Shown here: positions 41,991 through 53,262 of the stretch, in pieces
Position numbering within the stretch: the first letter of the stretch is position 1
How the letters are laid out: each line of letters begins with the position of its first letter
Source: Phellopilus nigrolimitatus
Taxonomy: Eukaryota; Basidiomycota; Agaricomycetes; Hymenochaetales; Hymenochaetaceae
Reading direction: 5' to 3'
Assembly (NCBI GenBank): GCA_021029095.1
Contig: JAJOHG010000014.1
Span: 1-64,000 of the forward strand
Length of the DNA stretch: 64,000 bases
Position numbers and translations under genes: made by a program
The notes under the pieces: model-generated
What the model saw: only the letters and a program-made list of their open reading frames with translations
Told to the model about the DNA's origin: nothing
Database searches by the model: none

Positions 41991-43985
41991 ACCACCATCA
42001 CCGCGACCGCGCGCACGGGCGAGAAGAGCTCGCGATGCGTGCTGTCCTGGCGAGTTTACCCATGCGCGCGCATGCACGCCCACCAGTGTCTTTCACGATA
42101 TCTGTCGGCGCGGACGGCGTGACTGCGGGTCCAGCGCGGACTTCGCCTGTTCACAGCGCCGCGGCCGGGTCGAACCTCGAGTCTCCCGTTCAAGCGGCGC
42201 GCGGTGCCCTAGTCTTCTTTTCTCCCTCCCCTTCGTCGTTGCCCTGGACGTCCACCAACAACCGTCCACCGACTCCCCGACGACGTCCCCGGCTCTTTCG
42301 AGCCACCCACTGCATGTCCGTGTCTCTTGTCCCCGTTCTGCCTGCGACGGCGCCCCACTCAGACTCAACTATCACCACGACGGTGACGACGGTCATAGCG
42401 ATGAAGAGCCCGCCCGCTCTGGCCCGCATTGTCAAGTCTGCCACTCCACCCTCGCTCCCATAGCTTCCCCGCCTATTAACGCAAGCCCACCGGCGCTGCG
42501 CAGGACGTCCCCTACTCACTCGCGCGACGAGGACCGGTCTATGTCGGATTCGAAACCAGCTCTGGAGTCCCCGCCTCCGACGCTCTCGCATAACACTTTA
42601 CCCACCTCAACAGCGTCCACAAACGCCGGCTCTTCCGCCTCTCCCAAGCCCTTGCATTCAAACTCAATTTTGTCCACGCTCCTCAACCATGCCGCCTAGG
42701 CTCCCTCCCAACTAGCGCTGCTTCTTTCCTCCGCGCTTGCAGACGCGGACGCACTCCGTCGCGAGCTTACCGTCGCGCAGAGCCGCGCCACTCGCGCCGA
42801 GCGCCTTCTGGCGTCGGTCCAAGGCCTGCCTTCTCGCGCTTCTCCTGACCCAAACGTAAACGGAGGAGAGGGAAAGGGAGACGGATGTGAAAGAGGAGTC
42901 CAAAGTGCCCGAGAGCGCTGTGAAGGCCGTCCTCGACGCTGAGGCACGCGCGGAGCGCGCTGAGCGGTAAGCAGCAGATTTTCTTTGATTCTTCTTTTCA
43001 CTCGCTGAATGTATGCCATACAGTGCTCATGACGACCTCGCTGCGTCGTTGCAGTCTCTCTGCGCGCAGTTCACCGAGGTCGAGCGGTACGGGAACGCGT
43101 GCTCTCTCCGCTGCGCGGACCCGCGCACCGCTTTTGCGCACCTCCTCGACGGCGTCGCACGCACCCGTGGCGTACCCCAGTTACCCGACTGCCGCTTCTT
43201 CCAAGAGCCCGCATTTTCAGCACGAACAAAGGGAAGACTCTCTCAGCCTGCCTTCTCTTCCCCGTCCTCCGGAAGTAGCATGATCACGGGACCAGGTGCA
43301 CATCCCGTGCTACCTGCGTCATCCACTTCGCTGCGATACTCCCGCGCCCTGCGGCACCTCACGCTGGAGGCACGTCGTCTGCACTCTATCCGTCTCCCGG
43401 CCATGGACACGGGCAAGAATCGGGCCACCTAAGGCAAAGCTCTCAACAGAGCGCATCTTTCCACATGCTTCCGCTCCACCCGCCGCCGTCCGCCACGGGG
43501 ATCTCAATGTCCGCTTCGGGCGTCGTGCCCTCGAAACGCAACCACAGGAGCAGGAACGGCCGGGGGCCGGAGGATCTGCTGCGAGCGCGAAAAGGACTTC
43601 GATGAGACGAAGCGCAGGGTCGGCAGGTGGGACATGGAGGTTGATTTCGTACGTTGCCTTTCATCTTCGTGAATTCTTAAGACGATATATTGACTACTTG
43701 TGAATTTACAGCCTTCGCTCTCCCCGCCTCAGTATGTACGCGCGCATGCCACCAGCCCGCCGTATGCTCATATCCACCCATCTCATCCTCTTTCCCGCAC
43801 TCAACCGCGCTCCGCGCTGCACCACTCCCACATACGTCTTAGGACGCACGACCCCCCACCCAGCCGCCTGAACCGCGCATGCTGCGCCTCCCTCGCCTCC
43901 GGACGGTGGTTCGACACTTTTCGTCGGTCTATTTTCTTGACCGCGAGACCATTGGCTCAGGCTCCGCTGCCATCCCCGCACTGCT
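41990..43985 (+). pseudogene. Ser/Pro-rich coiled-coil gene, plus-strand arm
   Basis: Homologous in inverted orientation to 47.0-49.25 kb. Segments: MRAVLASLPMRAHARPPVSF, VHSAAAGSNLESP, DEDRSMSDSKPALESPPPTL, SHNTLPTSTAST, LLLSSALADADALRRELTVA, QSRATRAERLLASVQ, AHDDLAASLQSLCAQFTEVE, YSRALRHLTLEARRL, KRRVGRWDMEVDF (donor GTACGT near 43649), then PSLSPPQYVRAHATSPPYAH. Frames change several times. It looks like a disordered regulatory protein with a central coiled coil. Family unknown. It follows Mub1 copy 2 directly. Confidence 0.45.
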
Positions 43986-44371
43986 CGGTACGAACGGGAT
44001 CAGCAGGTTCGATGCGAAATACGACAGCAACGCACATGCACTTAGCGTCTCGCGCCACCCGAGCGTCATGCGCATGGGATACGACAACGCAGGTTGCGAG
44101 CGTATCAGGGTAGACGTGCGAGAGCTTGTGAGGGACGCGAAGGAACGTGCACGCCGCCGGCGCGAGTACGCTTCGTCGTGGCAGCACCACCACACGCCTG
44201 GCATCGACTACTACCCAAACGTCGCGTTTCAGAGCCCCAACGTCAGTGCGGTCGCGCGAGCCTACTGCCCATCGCGCTCTGCGCGGGTGTCCCTGGTGCA
44301 AACTGGCGCGCGTCGCGAAGGGCGTGTCCGGGTTGTTAGACTGGGGAGACGGTCCAGTAGAGAAAGGGTCG
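43986..44371 (+). pseudogene. Fragment paired with the 46.4-47.0 kb remnant
   Basis: The sequence around 44010-44110 (MRNTTATHMHLASRATRASC) mirrors MRNMTAPQMHTMAHTTRASL near 47.0 kb on the minus strand. Homology fades at about 44.13 kb. The rest is high-GC with only frameshift ORFs. Function unknown. Confidence 0.35.
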
Positions 44372-44708
44372 ATTTGCTAGGTTGCGCCGCCATGCTGAGC
44401 GGGAAAGCGCCTGAAAATGAAAATTAGAGATATTTTTGTATAGTAGAATAGAAATCTAAACTTACCTTCCGTTGTTTCTGCTTGTCAGACCTGGCACGCA
44501 TGAAGACGATCGTCGCCGAAGTCGAATTGATCGCTGTGCGGCACAGCCCGAGGACAGCGATGCGCGTCGTCCTCATCATGTCGATCTTCGTCTTCGTCTT
44601 CGTCCCGGCCTCTCGACTTCTCGACTTCTCGACTGCGCTCCGTGTACCGTTGTCTAAACGTAAGTTGTTTCTCTTTCTTCGTTACAGATCTGTAAGCTAT
44701 CTATCTAG
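44372..44708 (+). repeat. Dispersed repeat, copy C
   Basis: GTTGCGCCGCCATGCTGAGCG, GAAAATTAGAG, TTGTTTCTGCTTGTCAGACC, hairpin region (ATCGCTGTGC / GGACAGCGAT), pyrimidine tract and tail GTAAGT (44660) to CTAG (44708). The tail is only 49 nt, lacking the CCTTAGCATACTAAT part. It sits at the axis of the inner palindrome and directly precedes the MFS C-terminal half. Confidence 0.7.
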
Positions 44709-45975
44709 ATGCGAGGATCATGCCTCGATGGCTGCAGCAGCAACAATGACATGGTTTCGATTTTGCGCGGCGTGCACCATCCTTTCGGACTTTCTCAAAA
44801 CGTACCCGTACTTCCTCCCTTGCGCTATCCCTGCGACGTTCTCCTTTCTCGTGTGGATCGTCACCTACATGTTTCTCAGGGAGGTTTGTTATTATTTATA
44901 TTTATATGTATATCTTTTTTCAATGCCTTGTCGCTGACGCGCTTGCAGACGAACATCACAGGCTTCTCCTTCCACACTCTCCTCCCTCGCTGGCGCTCGC
45001 GGTCTCTGCAAACCCACTCAAGCTCGACCCGTCTTCTCCGTCTACGCTCACACCGCCGTCCCAACCCCTGTGCAGCCTCCTCACGCGGCCCCTCCTCTCC
45101 ATCAGCGCGTACGCGCCCCTCTCCCTCCTGGACATCGCGTACAACGCGCTCCAGCCCGTCTTCTACTCCACTCCCCGCGCACTCGGCGGGCTCGGCCTCG
45201 AGCCGCACGCGATCGGCAACGCACTCGCCGTGCTCGGGCTCTCCAATGGCGTCTTTCAGGCATTCTGCTTCCCGCGCATGATCAAGGCCTGGGGCGTGCG
45301 CAAGACGTACCTCGTCGGCATCGCTAGCGCCGCTCCGGTCTTCGTCTGCTTCCCCGCCATGAGTGCGGTCGTGCGCATGGAGGAGCGCGCGGCACTGCAG
45401 ACGCGCGAGGAGCCCGCGCTGAGCGCGCCGCTGCTTGTTATGCTGGCGTTCCAGCTCCTGCTTACGCTCCTTCTGAACACATGATACGGCTGCTGCTTCA
45501 TGTACATCACCGGTTCCGCCTCCGCGCCGCCCTCCCGCCCTACCCCTCGGCCACCCTCATTGTCCTCCTCATCGTCCGCGACGCTCGTCGCGTCCGCCGT
45601 TCCCTCAAGAGCTTCTTCGAGACAGCCGGCGAAGCCGGCGGGAGCGAAGAAGGGCGGGAAGAGCACGCTCGGCGCCGTCAACGGGCTCGCACAGTGTACC
45701 ATGTCCGTGATCGCTGCATGGGGCCGTATGTCGCGAGCGCACTTTACGCGCGGGGGCTCGCGTGGGAGTACGGCGGGAGCGACGGCGACGACGGGGGGTG
45801 GGAGCTCGGTGGTGCGTGGAGGCGTGCGGGCGGCGCGCTGGTGTACGCCGTGATGGTCGCGTTGACGGGGATTACGCTCGCTTTGTGCACGAGTCTGCCG
45901 GAGGGCGGCTGGGGAAGCGCAAGGGAGGAGGAGGATGATTGTGCTGGCGTGCAGGATGCTGACGAGGAGAGGTAG
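44709..45975 (+). pseudogene. MFS transporter, C-terminal half only
   Basis: FLKTYPYFLPCAIPATFSFL, VWIVTYMFLRE, an intron GTTTGT...TTGCAG (44884-44949), TNITGFSFHTLLPRW, then ISAYAPLSLLDIAYNALQPV, FYSTPRALGGLGLEPHAIGN, LAVLGLSNGVFQAFCFPRMI, RKTYLVGIASAAPVFVCFPA. After a frame change come CCFMYITGSASAPPS, LGAVNGLAQCTMSVIAAWGP and AVMVALTGITLALCTSLPEG, with a stop at 45975. TM6-12 of the same MFS family whose TM1-5 lie at 6.6-6.0 kb. The break point corresponds closely (…FGNS there, …LKTYPYF here). The sequence just upstream is repeat copy C plus a CAG/CAA run. At least one frameshift near 45480-45500. Confidence 0.75.
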
Positions 45976-46390
45976 TCAGTTTGTGCGTTCTTTTCTATTC
46001 GGTTTCCTTGCTTCTCGCTGTCGACTCGATACTGGCCAACCCATCATCATTTCTCTCATTGCGCGCATAGCCAAAAAATTATTACTTTATGATGGAGATA
46101 GATGTAGACTCGATCGGACACAATACAAATTGATACTCTTGGCTTTACACTCATCGCGAGTTGAAAGCTAAGTGATAATATATGGGAAAGCAACAGAAAC
46201 AAAGTATAATATTGCACATCTATCAGACATCGTAGATCATATGAGATCCATATCACAGCGCACAACAGACATACACCAACCGCCCGCGCATGTACATACG
46301 ATACAAATAGATAACCTATATCCATATCCAAAATGTCCACCATATATACGGCCGTGGGCGAGCCCGCCTACCAGGCGCCCAGAGTGTTTT
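45976..46390. other. Intergenic, AT-rich, no gene
   Basis: About 415 bp, 3' flank of the MFS half and the facing minus-strand remnant. Includes CCAAAAAATTATTACTTTAT and several ATACA-rich words; nothing coding. Confidence 0.45.
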
Positions 46391-46399
46391 ACGAAATTA

Positions 46400-46960
46400 G
46401 AAAGAGGATAAAAGCGAAAGGTTGAATTGAATGTGAGAGAACGAAGGAAAGCTGAGTGCTTTGCGACAGCAGCGTGCTCCGTGGCGCCCTCCGCGGCGGT
46501 GCGCATGCCCGCGTGATTTTCGAACTTGCGCTCGATGTAGCGTGCGATGGGGTAGACGATCGCTGCGAACGGCAAGACAATTCGAAGCCGATACCGCCGC
46601 CGAAGGCCGGGTCGCGGACTGTGCAAAGATGCTCAGTATTCGTATATTCTGTGGGACACGAAAGAAACAAAACGCACTTTTCGTGCCGGGCACTCCGACA
46701 TACGACTGTGTCACCAGGGTTTACCCGGGGGTCACGGCGCGCGTTGAGCATCTCCTTCGCGAGGCGGAACTCGTCTGCCTCATACGCCCGCGAGTTGCGA
46801 GCACGCAAGGATGTCGGCGTCGTACGTGCCGACGGACGGCGGGTGTCGCATGTCCTGCGTCATTTCTGTCCAATGTCGAGCGCGTGGGTAGGCTTAGCAG
46901 CATACGCAGAGACCCAGTAGCCCATGCCTGCGCAAGCCCGGATCATGAGCGCGTAGAGCG
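46400..46960 (-). pseudogene. Unidentified membrane-associated protein fragment
   Basis: The minus strand reads MHTMAHTTRASLYALMIRAC, AGMGYWVSAYAAKPTHALDI (near 46990-46880), then SRAYEADEFRLAKEMLNARR, DPRVNPGDTVV, and after an intron DPAFGGGIGFELPFAAIVYP, IARYIERKFENHAGMRTAAE. The last block looks like a conserved amphipathic/membrane segment. Frames differ between blocks. Not recognised. It lies at the edge of the right arm of the inner palindrome. Confidence 0.4.
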
Positions 46961-46999
46961 ACGCCCGGGTGGTGTGAGCCATCGTGTGCATTTGCGGAG

Positions 47000-49250
47000 C
47001 TGTCATATTTCGCATCGAACCTGCTGTTGTACGTTTGTACCGGGCGGCGTGGAAACACGTACTGGTCCTGCACCAACGGTCTCGCAGTCACGGAGATAGA
47101 TCGACGGAACGTGCGTTGAACCACCGCCCGGAGGCGGGGGAGGCGCAGCGTGCACGGCTGGGTGGGGGTCGTACGTCATAGAAGACGTGTGTGGGAGCGG
47201 TGCAGCGGAGAGCACGGTTGGGTGCGCGGAAAGAAAATGGGACGCGTGGATATGAGCGTACGGCGGGCTGGCGGCATGCACGCGTACATGCTGAGGTGGG
47301 GAGATCGAAGGCTGTAGATTCACAAGTAGTCAGTAAATCGTCCCAAAAGTCCACGAAGGAAAAAGGCAACATACGGAATGAACCTCCATGTCCCACCCAC
47401 CAACCCTGCACCTCTTCCCATCGAAATCCTTTTCGCACTCGCCGTTAAGCAGCCCCGGCACGCGGCCGCTCCTGCTCCTGTGGCTGCGTTTCGCGGGCAC
47501 GGAGCCCGCAGCGGACATCGAGAGCCCCGTGGCGGATGGCGGCGACGTGAGTGGAAGCAAGTGAAGGACGCGCTCTGTTGAGAGCTTTGCCTCAGGTGGG
47601 GCCCGATTTCTTGCCCGTGTCCGTGTCCCGGGAGCCAGATAGAGAGTTTAGAGAGTGCGCCTCAGACGTGAGGTGCTGACGGAGCGCGGGAGTATCGCAG
47701 GGAAGTGGATAACGCAGGTGGCGCGGGTTGAGAGCTTGGTCCGGTGAGCATGCTACTTCCGGAAGACGGAGCGCCGATGGCGTGCGGCGGAGGAAGGGAA
47801 GACAGGTTGAGAGTGTCGTCCCTTCGATCGTGCTGGAAATGCGGGCTCTCGGAAGAGGAGGCGGTCGGGCACTGGGATATGCCACGGGAGCGTGCAACGC
47901 CGTCGAGAGGAGGCGCGCAGCGGCGGAACGGAGCGAGCACGCGTGCTCGTACCGTTCGACCTCGGTGTACTGCGCGCAAAGACTGCAGCGACGCAGCGAG
48001 GTCGGCACCAACACTGTGCAGAATACACTCAGCAAGCGAAAAACGTGATTGAAGAAGGTCTGCTGCTTACCACTCAGCGCGCTCCGCGCGTGCCTCAGCG
48101 TCGGGGATGGCCTTCACAGTCTGGCACTTTGGATTCCGCTTTCATGTCCTTCTCCCTTTCCCTCTCTCCATTGGTATTATCTCCATCCACATTTGGGCCC
48201 GGGGAAGCGCAAGAAGGCAGGCTCTGGACTGGCGCCAGAAGACGCGCGGCGCGAGTGGCACGGCTCTGCGCGATGGTAAATTCGCGACAGAGTATCCGCA
48301 TCTGCAAGCGCGAAGGAAAGAAGCAGTGCTAGTTGGGAGGGAGCCTGGCCAGCGGTAAGTTGGGTGGCATGGTTGAGGAACGGCGACGAATTTGAATTTG
48401 AATGCAGAGGCTCCGGAGAGGCGAATGAGCTGGGGTTACCGGCTATTGCGGACATTGTTGAGGTGGGTAAAGTGTTATGCGAGAGCGTCAGAGGCGGAAA
48501 CGCTAGAGCAGGGCTCGAGTCCAACATCGACTGGTCCATCGACTGCTCCTCGTCTCGCGAGTAGGCGACGTCCTGCGCAGCGGCGGCGGACTTGCGGCGA
48601 CAGGCGGGGGAAGCTGTGGGAGCGACGGCGAGATGGCCGACTTGGCGATGCTGGCCAGCGTAGGTGAGCTCTTCGTCGCTGTCGTCGTGGAGATGGTTGA
48701 GCCCGAGTGAAGCACCATCACAGGCAGAATGGGGACGGGAGACATGGACATGCAGTGGGTGGTTCGAGGGAGTCGGCGACGTCATCGGGGAGTCTGTGGA
48801 CGGTTGTCGGTGGACGTCGAGGGCAACGACGAAGGGAAGGGAGAGAAGAAGAGAAAGGGACCACGCGTCGCTTCAACGGGAGACTCGAGGTTCGAGAGAC
48901 CACGCCGCTGTGAGCAGGCGAGGCCCGCACTGGACCCGCAGTCCTGCCATCCTCGCCGACAGACATCGCGACAGGCACTGGTGGGTGTGCATGAGCGCGC
49001 ATGGGTAAACTCGCCAGGACAGCACGGGCATTGATCGCGCTGGGCGCGATGGCGGCGGGCCTCCTCATCGGGCGGGCTGGCGATGACACGGGACGTAGGT
49101 GGGCACGGGTGCGTGCCAAATTCTTGAAGCGGTCGACGTTGAGGTGGGTAATGGCTTCCTTGAGATGACTATGTCGGTAGACAAGAGGTCGAGCAGCGCG
49201 TGTGCGACCTCCGCACTGACAGTGACTATGGAATGCGCACATGCTCAGCG
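47000..49250 (-). pseudogene. Ser/Pro-rich coiled-coil gene, minus-strand arm
   Basis: Inverted counterpart of 41.99-43.99 kb. Segments from 49.2 kb downward: AVLASLPMRAHAHPPVPVAM, NHPLHVHVSRPHSACDGASL, DDSDEELTYAGQHRQVGHLA, SRDEEQSMDQSML, SPALAFPPLTLSHNTLPTST, MSAIAGNPSSFASPEPLHSN, SQLALLLSFALADADTL, QSRATRAARLLAPVQSLPSC, QSLCAQYTEVERYEHACSLR. Then GECEKDFDGKRCRVGGWDME, an intron (about 47372-47315), and PSISPPQHVRVHAASPPYAH. Frameshifts differ from the other arm, so each arm decayed separately. Confidence 0.5.
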
Positions 49251-50485
49251 TCGTCGCCCGTGTTCACATGATTTCACCACATACCTTGTTTCCTGCCCTC
49301 TAGTTCGTCCCACCGCACCTCCATCTGCGGAAGATCCGGTCCATCAAGTAGCACGACACGAAGCGGCCGAATCGTTGTTGCTCCATCAAATCCATGTACT
49401 CCTAGTTACAGTCTGTAGTTTATCTCAGCAAAATAACGACTAGAATTGGATTAGTTACTTACTGTCGAGTATCACCGCCCACTGCTGTCTACAGTTGAGC
49501 CCACACTGTCCAAATACCCTCGCTGTTAACCTAGGGTCTGTCAACTCGGACCACTAATCACCTCCGCTGGTCGCCTCGAGGGCGATGTCAACTTCGGGTT
49601 AGGGGACAGGAAGGGCTCATGAAGAACGCATAGGGCGGGAGAGAACCAAGAAGCGAATCCTTGATGATTCCGGGATTGTCGGGAAGGGGATCGACCGCAG
49701 CTAACGCTGTGCGCTCGGTCGCAACATGTACCGGTGGATGTCTTCATGGGGAGCCGCAAAGACAGAGACGGCGGGAGGCGGCAGAGACAGATATGATGGC
49801 AAGAGATGCTGGAACGCGCGCACTTTGGTGGTTCGAGGCAATTCTGGTCTCGTTGAAAAGCGATTGAGGCGATGGGGACAGCGAAAGAACAAAATTTGTC
49901 GTTATTTGTTCTGTTCCGTTTTTGCCGAACTCCAGCCGCATTCTTCGGGTCTAATTCAAGTTCTTATCTGCACGACCGCTATATTTTTGCAGCGCAAGTG
50001 CCTCGGGATGACATTTTTGCTGGGGAGTTTGGAAAACATCAAGAGGAAAGTGTTCCTTGACATCACACTCACGCTACTCGCGCAAAGGCAAAGGGATGTA
50101 CTGGCTGAGTTTCGAATTGGTGAAAAGAACTGCCGTCGCAGTGGAAGGCACGATATACAGGCGTGCGGGAGCATCATTCGATGGGATCCTCCGCAAGACA
50201 TGGTCAGCTGGGAACAAAGCCAAGGCCGTGCGCGACGAAAGCAAACCTGTTCTTAAGTAATCGATTTAGATTCCCGGCAGAAGCTCGCATGATCAGTCCC
50301 GCGATAAGCAATGGCCCTGGATCACAAACACATGCAAAAATAAAGAAGGAAAGTATTGCATGCGTCTCATGCCTCCTTTTGGCTCCAAAGGGAGAATTGT
50401 ATGCGTTTTGCCGTAAGATAAGAACATCGCCATCGCGCGCGACTTCATTAAGCCGAGTCGCAAGTTGACACTACTGATTCACGAC
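49251..50485. other. Inner-palindrome flank and upstream region of the right Tet-like gene
   Basis: 49251-49560 is the inverted counterpart of 40.09-40.64 kb. 49975-50000 repeats a block from 30.99 kb. 50160-50290 (GASFDGILRKTWSAGNKAKA in one frame; NRFRFPAEARM further on) is conserved with 38.95-38.82 kb upstream of the left Tet-like gene (SDGFLRKTWSAGRESDDVRD), so it is either a 5' exon or conserved promoter sequence. No independent gene supported. Confidence 0.4.
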
Positions 50486-52247
50486 ATGGATGACCACTCC
50501 CTACCGGTGCTTGACATGGACGACCAATCCCTTCCGAATCATGACATGGATGACCAGATCCCCACAGTACGTCAAACTAAGACAACCTAAGACTAATGGT
50601 TGTCTTATTTACACCACAGGGCTTGACGAGGACCAAGTCCCAGAAACGCAATGCTCTAAAGAAGAAGCATAAAATCTTCCACGATCAAAACCGTAAGAGC
50701 GCCAAGGAGGAGGAGAAAAAAAAGGAAGAGGAGGAGAAAAAAAAGGAAAAGGAGAAGGAAATGACCGCTCTGCTCAAAGTACGCCTATTCATATTGCTCT
50801 CTTCTCTTTTCACGATTCTGGCTGAAATTTAAATGATCCAGCACTATCACGATCAGCTCATGGCTGACATGCCCGATTTGCCGGTGTACCCTCACATCGT
50901 GGAGGACAACCCCACCATCGTTGACACGCTACAGGATGTAGAGGAAAAGGAGAAAGGGCCTGTCTCACGACAGAACATCGACAACGAATTTCCAGACTTC
51001 GTCTGGCTGAGTGAGCCTGGACTCCACCTCGGTTTGACGGTTGAGGGGAAATTCTGTTTTGCGTCAAAAATCCAGTATGTCGTCTTTGTTTATCTGAATT
51101 CCCATTACTCAAGATGGAATAGCGCACACAAAACCGAAGAGAGCGCTGATCTCATGGAAAAATGCCTTACAAAGATCATGAAAATCTCTCATGCAATGCC
51201 GAAGATCACCATGAACGCGGTAAATAACTTTTTTTTTCCTGATACATTTCTCATTTTTTTTTCTCTAGGCCCACGCACAATCCAGACTGAACAAAGAAGG
51301 TATCGAAACAAGGGTTGAGGGGATAATGAAAATACCCGCGGGACATCATTCGTCCCAAGAAAAGGGGAAAAGTGTAGTGGGTTACGCACCAACGAACACC
51401 AGGGCTGCCGCACAGATGTATTTTATCTGACTGAAATTAATGATTCAACTTCTAATCCTTATTTTTCAAAGCCTTAACAAATCGATTACGCTGAACGACC
51501 CGGACTTTATCGAGAAATTTTACACGTATCGGCTCGCCTTGATTAGTCCCAAGGTCCTCAACAACTTCGTAGTCGTTGGAGAAAAGTAAAGGTTTATGTA
51601 TCTAATCCTTACATGCATTTCACTTAATGATCAGAGTTTAGGTATACCGTTCCTCCTTTTGGGCAGACCAATTTCAACGGGAGTAACGCAGCCTTCCCCT
51701 TTGCTGGTAGCTTGGCTGTGACATCAAAAAACTTCTCGAACTTGTTGCACAAGGATGGTGATATTTCTGACTTTGTCTTTGGAATTTGGTGGAATGCCAA
51801 GATGGACGCTCAAACCAAGGAGTATACGCCACATTTCACTGCTGACGCTGCGAAGAAGACAACGGGAGGCGCATTCTTGTTCGCTAGCTACGGGTATGGT
51901 GTGGACTTCGAAGAGTACGTGATCACTTTTTATTGTGCAATTTATTTATTAAACCTATCCTAGGTGCCCGAATATCGTCGAAAACATTTGGAAAGGAAAC
52001 CATGACTACCACTGCACAATCCAGAGCCATAGTGTCAAGGGCTGGACAAGATTTGGTACATCAATACAGACCTCACGGGGCCTAGCAATGCGAACAGAAG
52101 CATTGGCAAATATGCCGCCTGAAGAACGGGCTTCCAAGGTGATCAATGGAGATCAAAGAAATGCTGTAAGTTGTAAATTGAAAATGTTATCAAAGTGCTA
52201 CGTTGTTGACCAATCATCAGACATCGAAAAAACGGAACAACATTTAA
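50486..52247 (+). CDS. Tet-like 2OG-Fe(II) oxygenase (fungal TET/JBP-type), right copy
   Basis: Nine exons, all in phase: 50486-50566, 50620-50778, 50842-51074, 51123-51219, 51269-51417, 51472-51585, 51642-51914, 51964-52165 and 52221-52247; 444 residues, no stop or frameshift. The N-terminus has three MDD(H/Q) acidic repeats, then a Lys/Glu coiled coil (EEEKKKEEEEKKKEKEKE), YHDQLMADMPDLPVYPHIVE, DFVWLSEPGLHLGLTVEGKF, AGHHSSQEKGKSVVGYAP. The catalytic core is PFGQTNFNGSNAAFPFAGSL, NLLHKDGDISDFVFGIWW, GGAFLFASYGYGVDFE, IVENIWKGNHDYHCTI, GWTRFGTS. HxD (HKD), distal His (YHC) and 2OG-binding Arg (TRFG) are present. Family knowledge: Agaricomycetes expanded such Tet-like oxygenases. The substrate here is unproven. 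Dicer RNase III sequence starts about 120 bp downstream on the same strand. Confidence 0.78.
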
Positions 52248-52321
52248 AGAGTAGATTTGTCGGAGTCAATGGGGGTCAATCACCGTATATTTTCTCATAC
52301 TGTATTTAAATAGGATGAAAT

Positions 52322-53262
52322 CGAAGATGCGCAAAAGAGCAATGCCATTATCCCCCGTCTTGTACATCTAGTGTGTTGGTTAACGAGGTCAACATCACGC
52401 TCGGACTATTCCTTCCTTCCATCCTTCGTGCCTTATTCATCAAGCTGACCGCCCTCGACCTTAAGAGTACCATCCTCAATCGTGCTTCGCCATTGCAGCA
52501 TGTACCCCTAGATCTCGCCCAGACGGTACTCATGGCACCCGCTGCGGATGGTCAACTACAAGCGCCTCGAGACGCTCGGTGATGCGATCCTGAAGTTCAT
52601 CGATAGCGAGAAAGTGGTCGCTGAGCATCCACACCGGCATGAAGGCTTCCTGACAAAGTGCGAGGACTACGTTGTACAGAACGTGCCTCGCACAGCCTGC
52701 TATCCGAAAACGGCATTATAAAGGGATTATTCGCTAGGTCTTTCGTGTCAGGAAAAAACAACCACGTTACGTACATGGGGACGAACACTCGCGTAGAAAC
52801 GGAACCAGACTTAGTCGACGACAATGCTACTACAGACGCCGGCGAGGACCTGGAGATGATTGCTGGTGAGGAGAATGAGCCGTGAGAGAAGAAAGAACCT
52901 CATACAGAGAAACGTTCCAATGTCCTTGTTAAGCTGTCAACGAAGACAGAAGACACATTGTCGAGGCACTCACCGGCGTCTCCTACCTGAGCGGCGGCTT
53001 CGACAGCAGCATCGCGTGCGCAGACGTATTTGACCTTAGAATCGGGAGTAAATGGCAACCGCTTTCTACACGGGTCGCAGCCATTCTTGCGAATGTCGAG
53101 CCACTCCTGGACGCGCCCATTCAGCTTTCCTGCCCACGGTCCACCATCGGGCACACCTTCACGCATAAGCTGTTCCTCGTCGCGGTGCTCATGCACGCGA
53201 GCTGTGAGAGCGACCTTCGAAGTGTCTCGTACGAGCGCATAGAGCTCCTTGGCAACGCGACG
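52322..53262 (+). pseudogene. Dicer RNase III fragment (right arm)
   Basis: LPSILRALFIKLTALDLKST, ILNRASPLQHVPLDLAQTVL, MAPAADG, then in another frame YKRLETLGDAILKFIDSEKV (RNase III signature), VAEHPHRHEGFLTKCEDYVV. After stops come VETEPDLVDDNATTDAGEDL, LSTKTE, VSYLSGGFDSSIACADVFDL, SKWQPLSTRVAAILANVEPL, TIGHTFTHKLFLVAVLMHAS, CESDLRSVSYERIELLGNAT (RNase IIIb; the catalytic Asp of LGD reads Asn). Homology ends at about 53262, where an antisense tuberin fragment begins. Multiple frameshifts and stops. Confidence 0.8.

Noticed and set aside
42190..42591. Several long overlapping ORFs on both strands at 42-44 and 47-49 kb as separate genes
   Set aside because: High GC with few stop codons produces mirror ORFs; only the frames conserved between the two inverted arms were kept.
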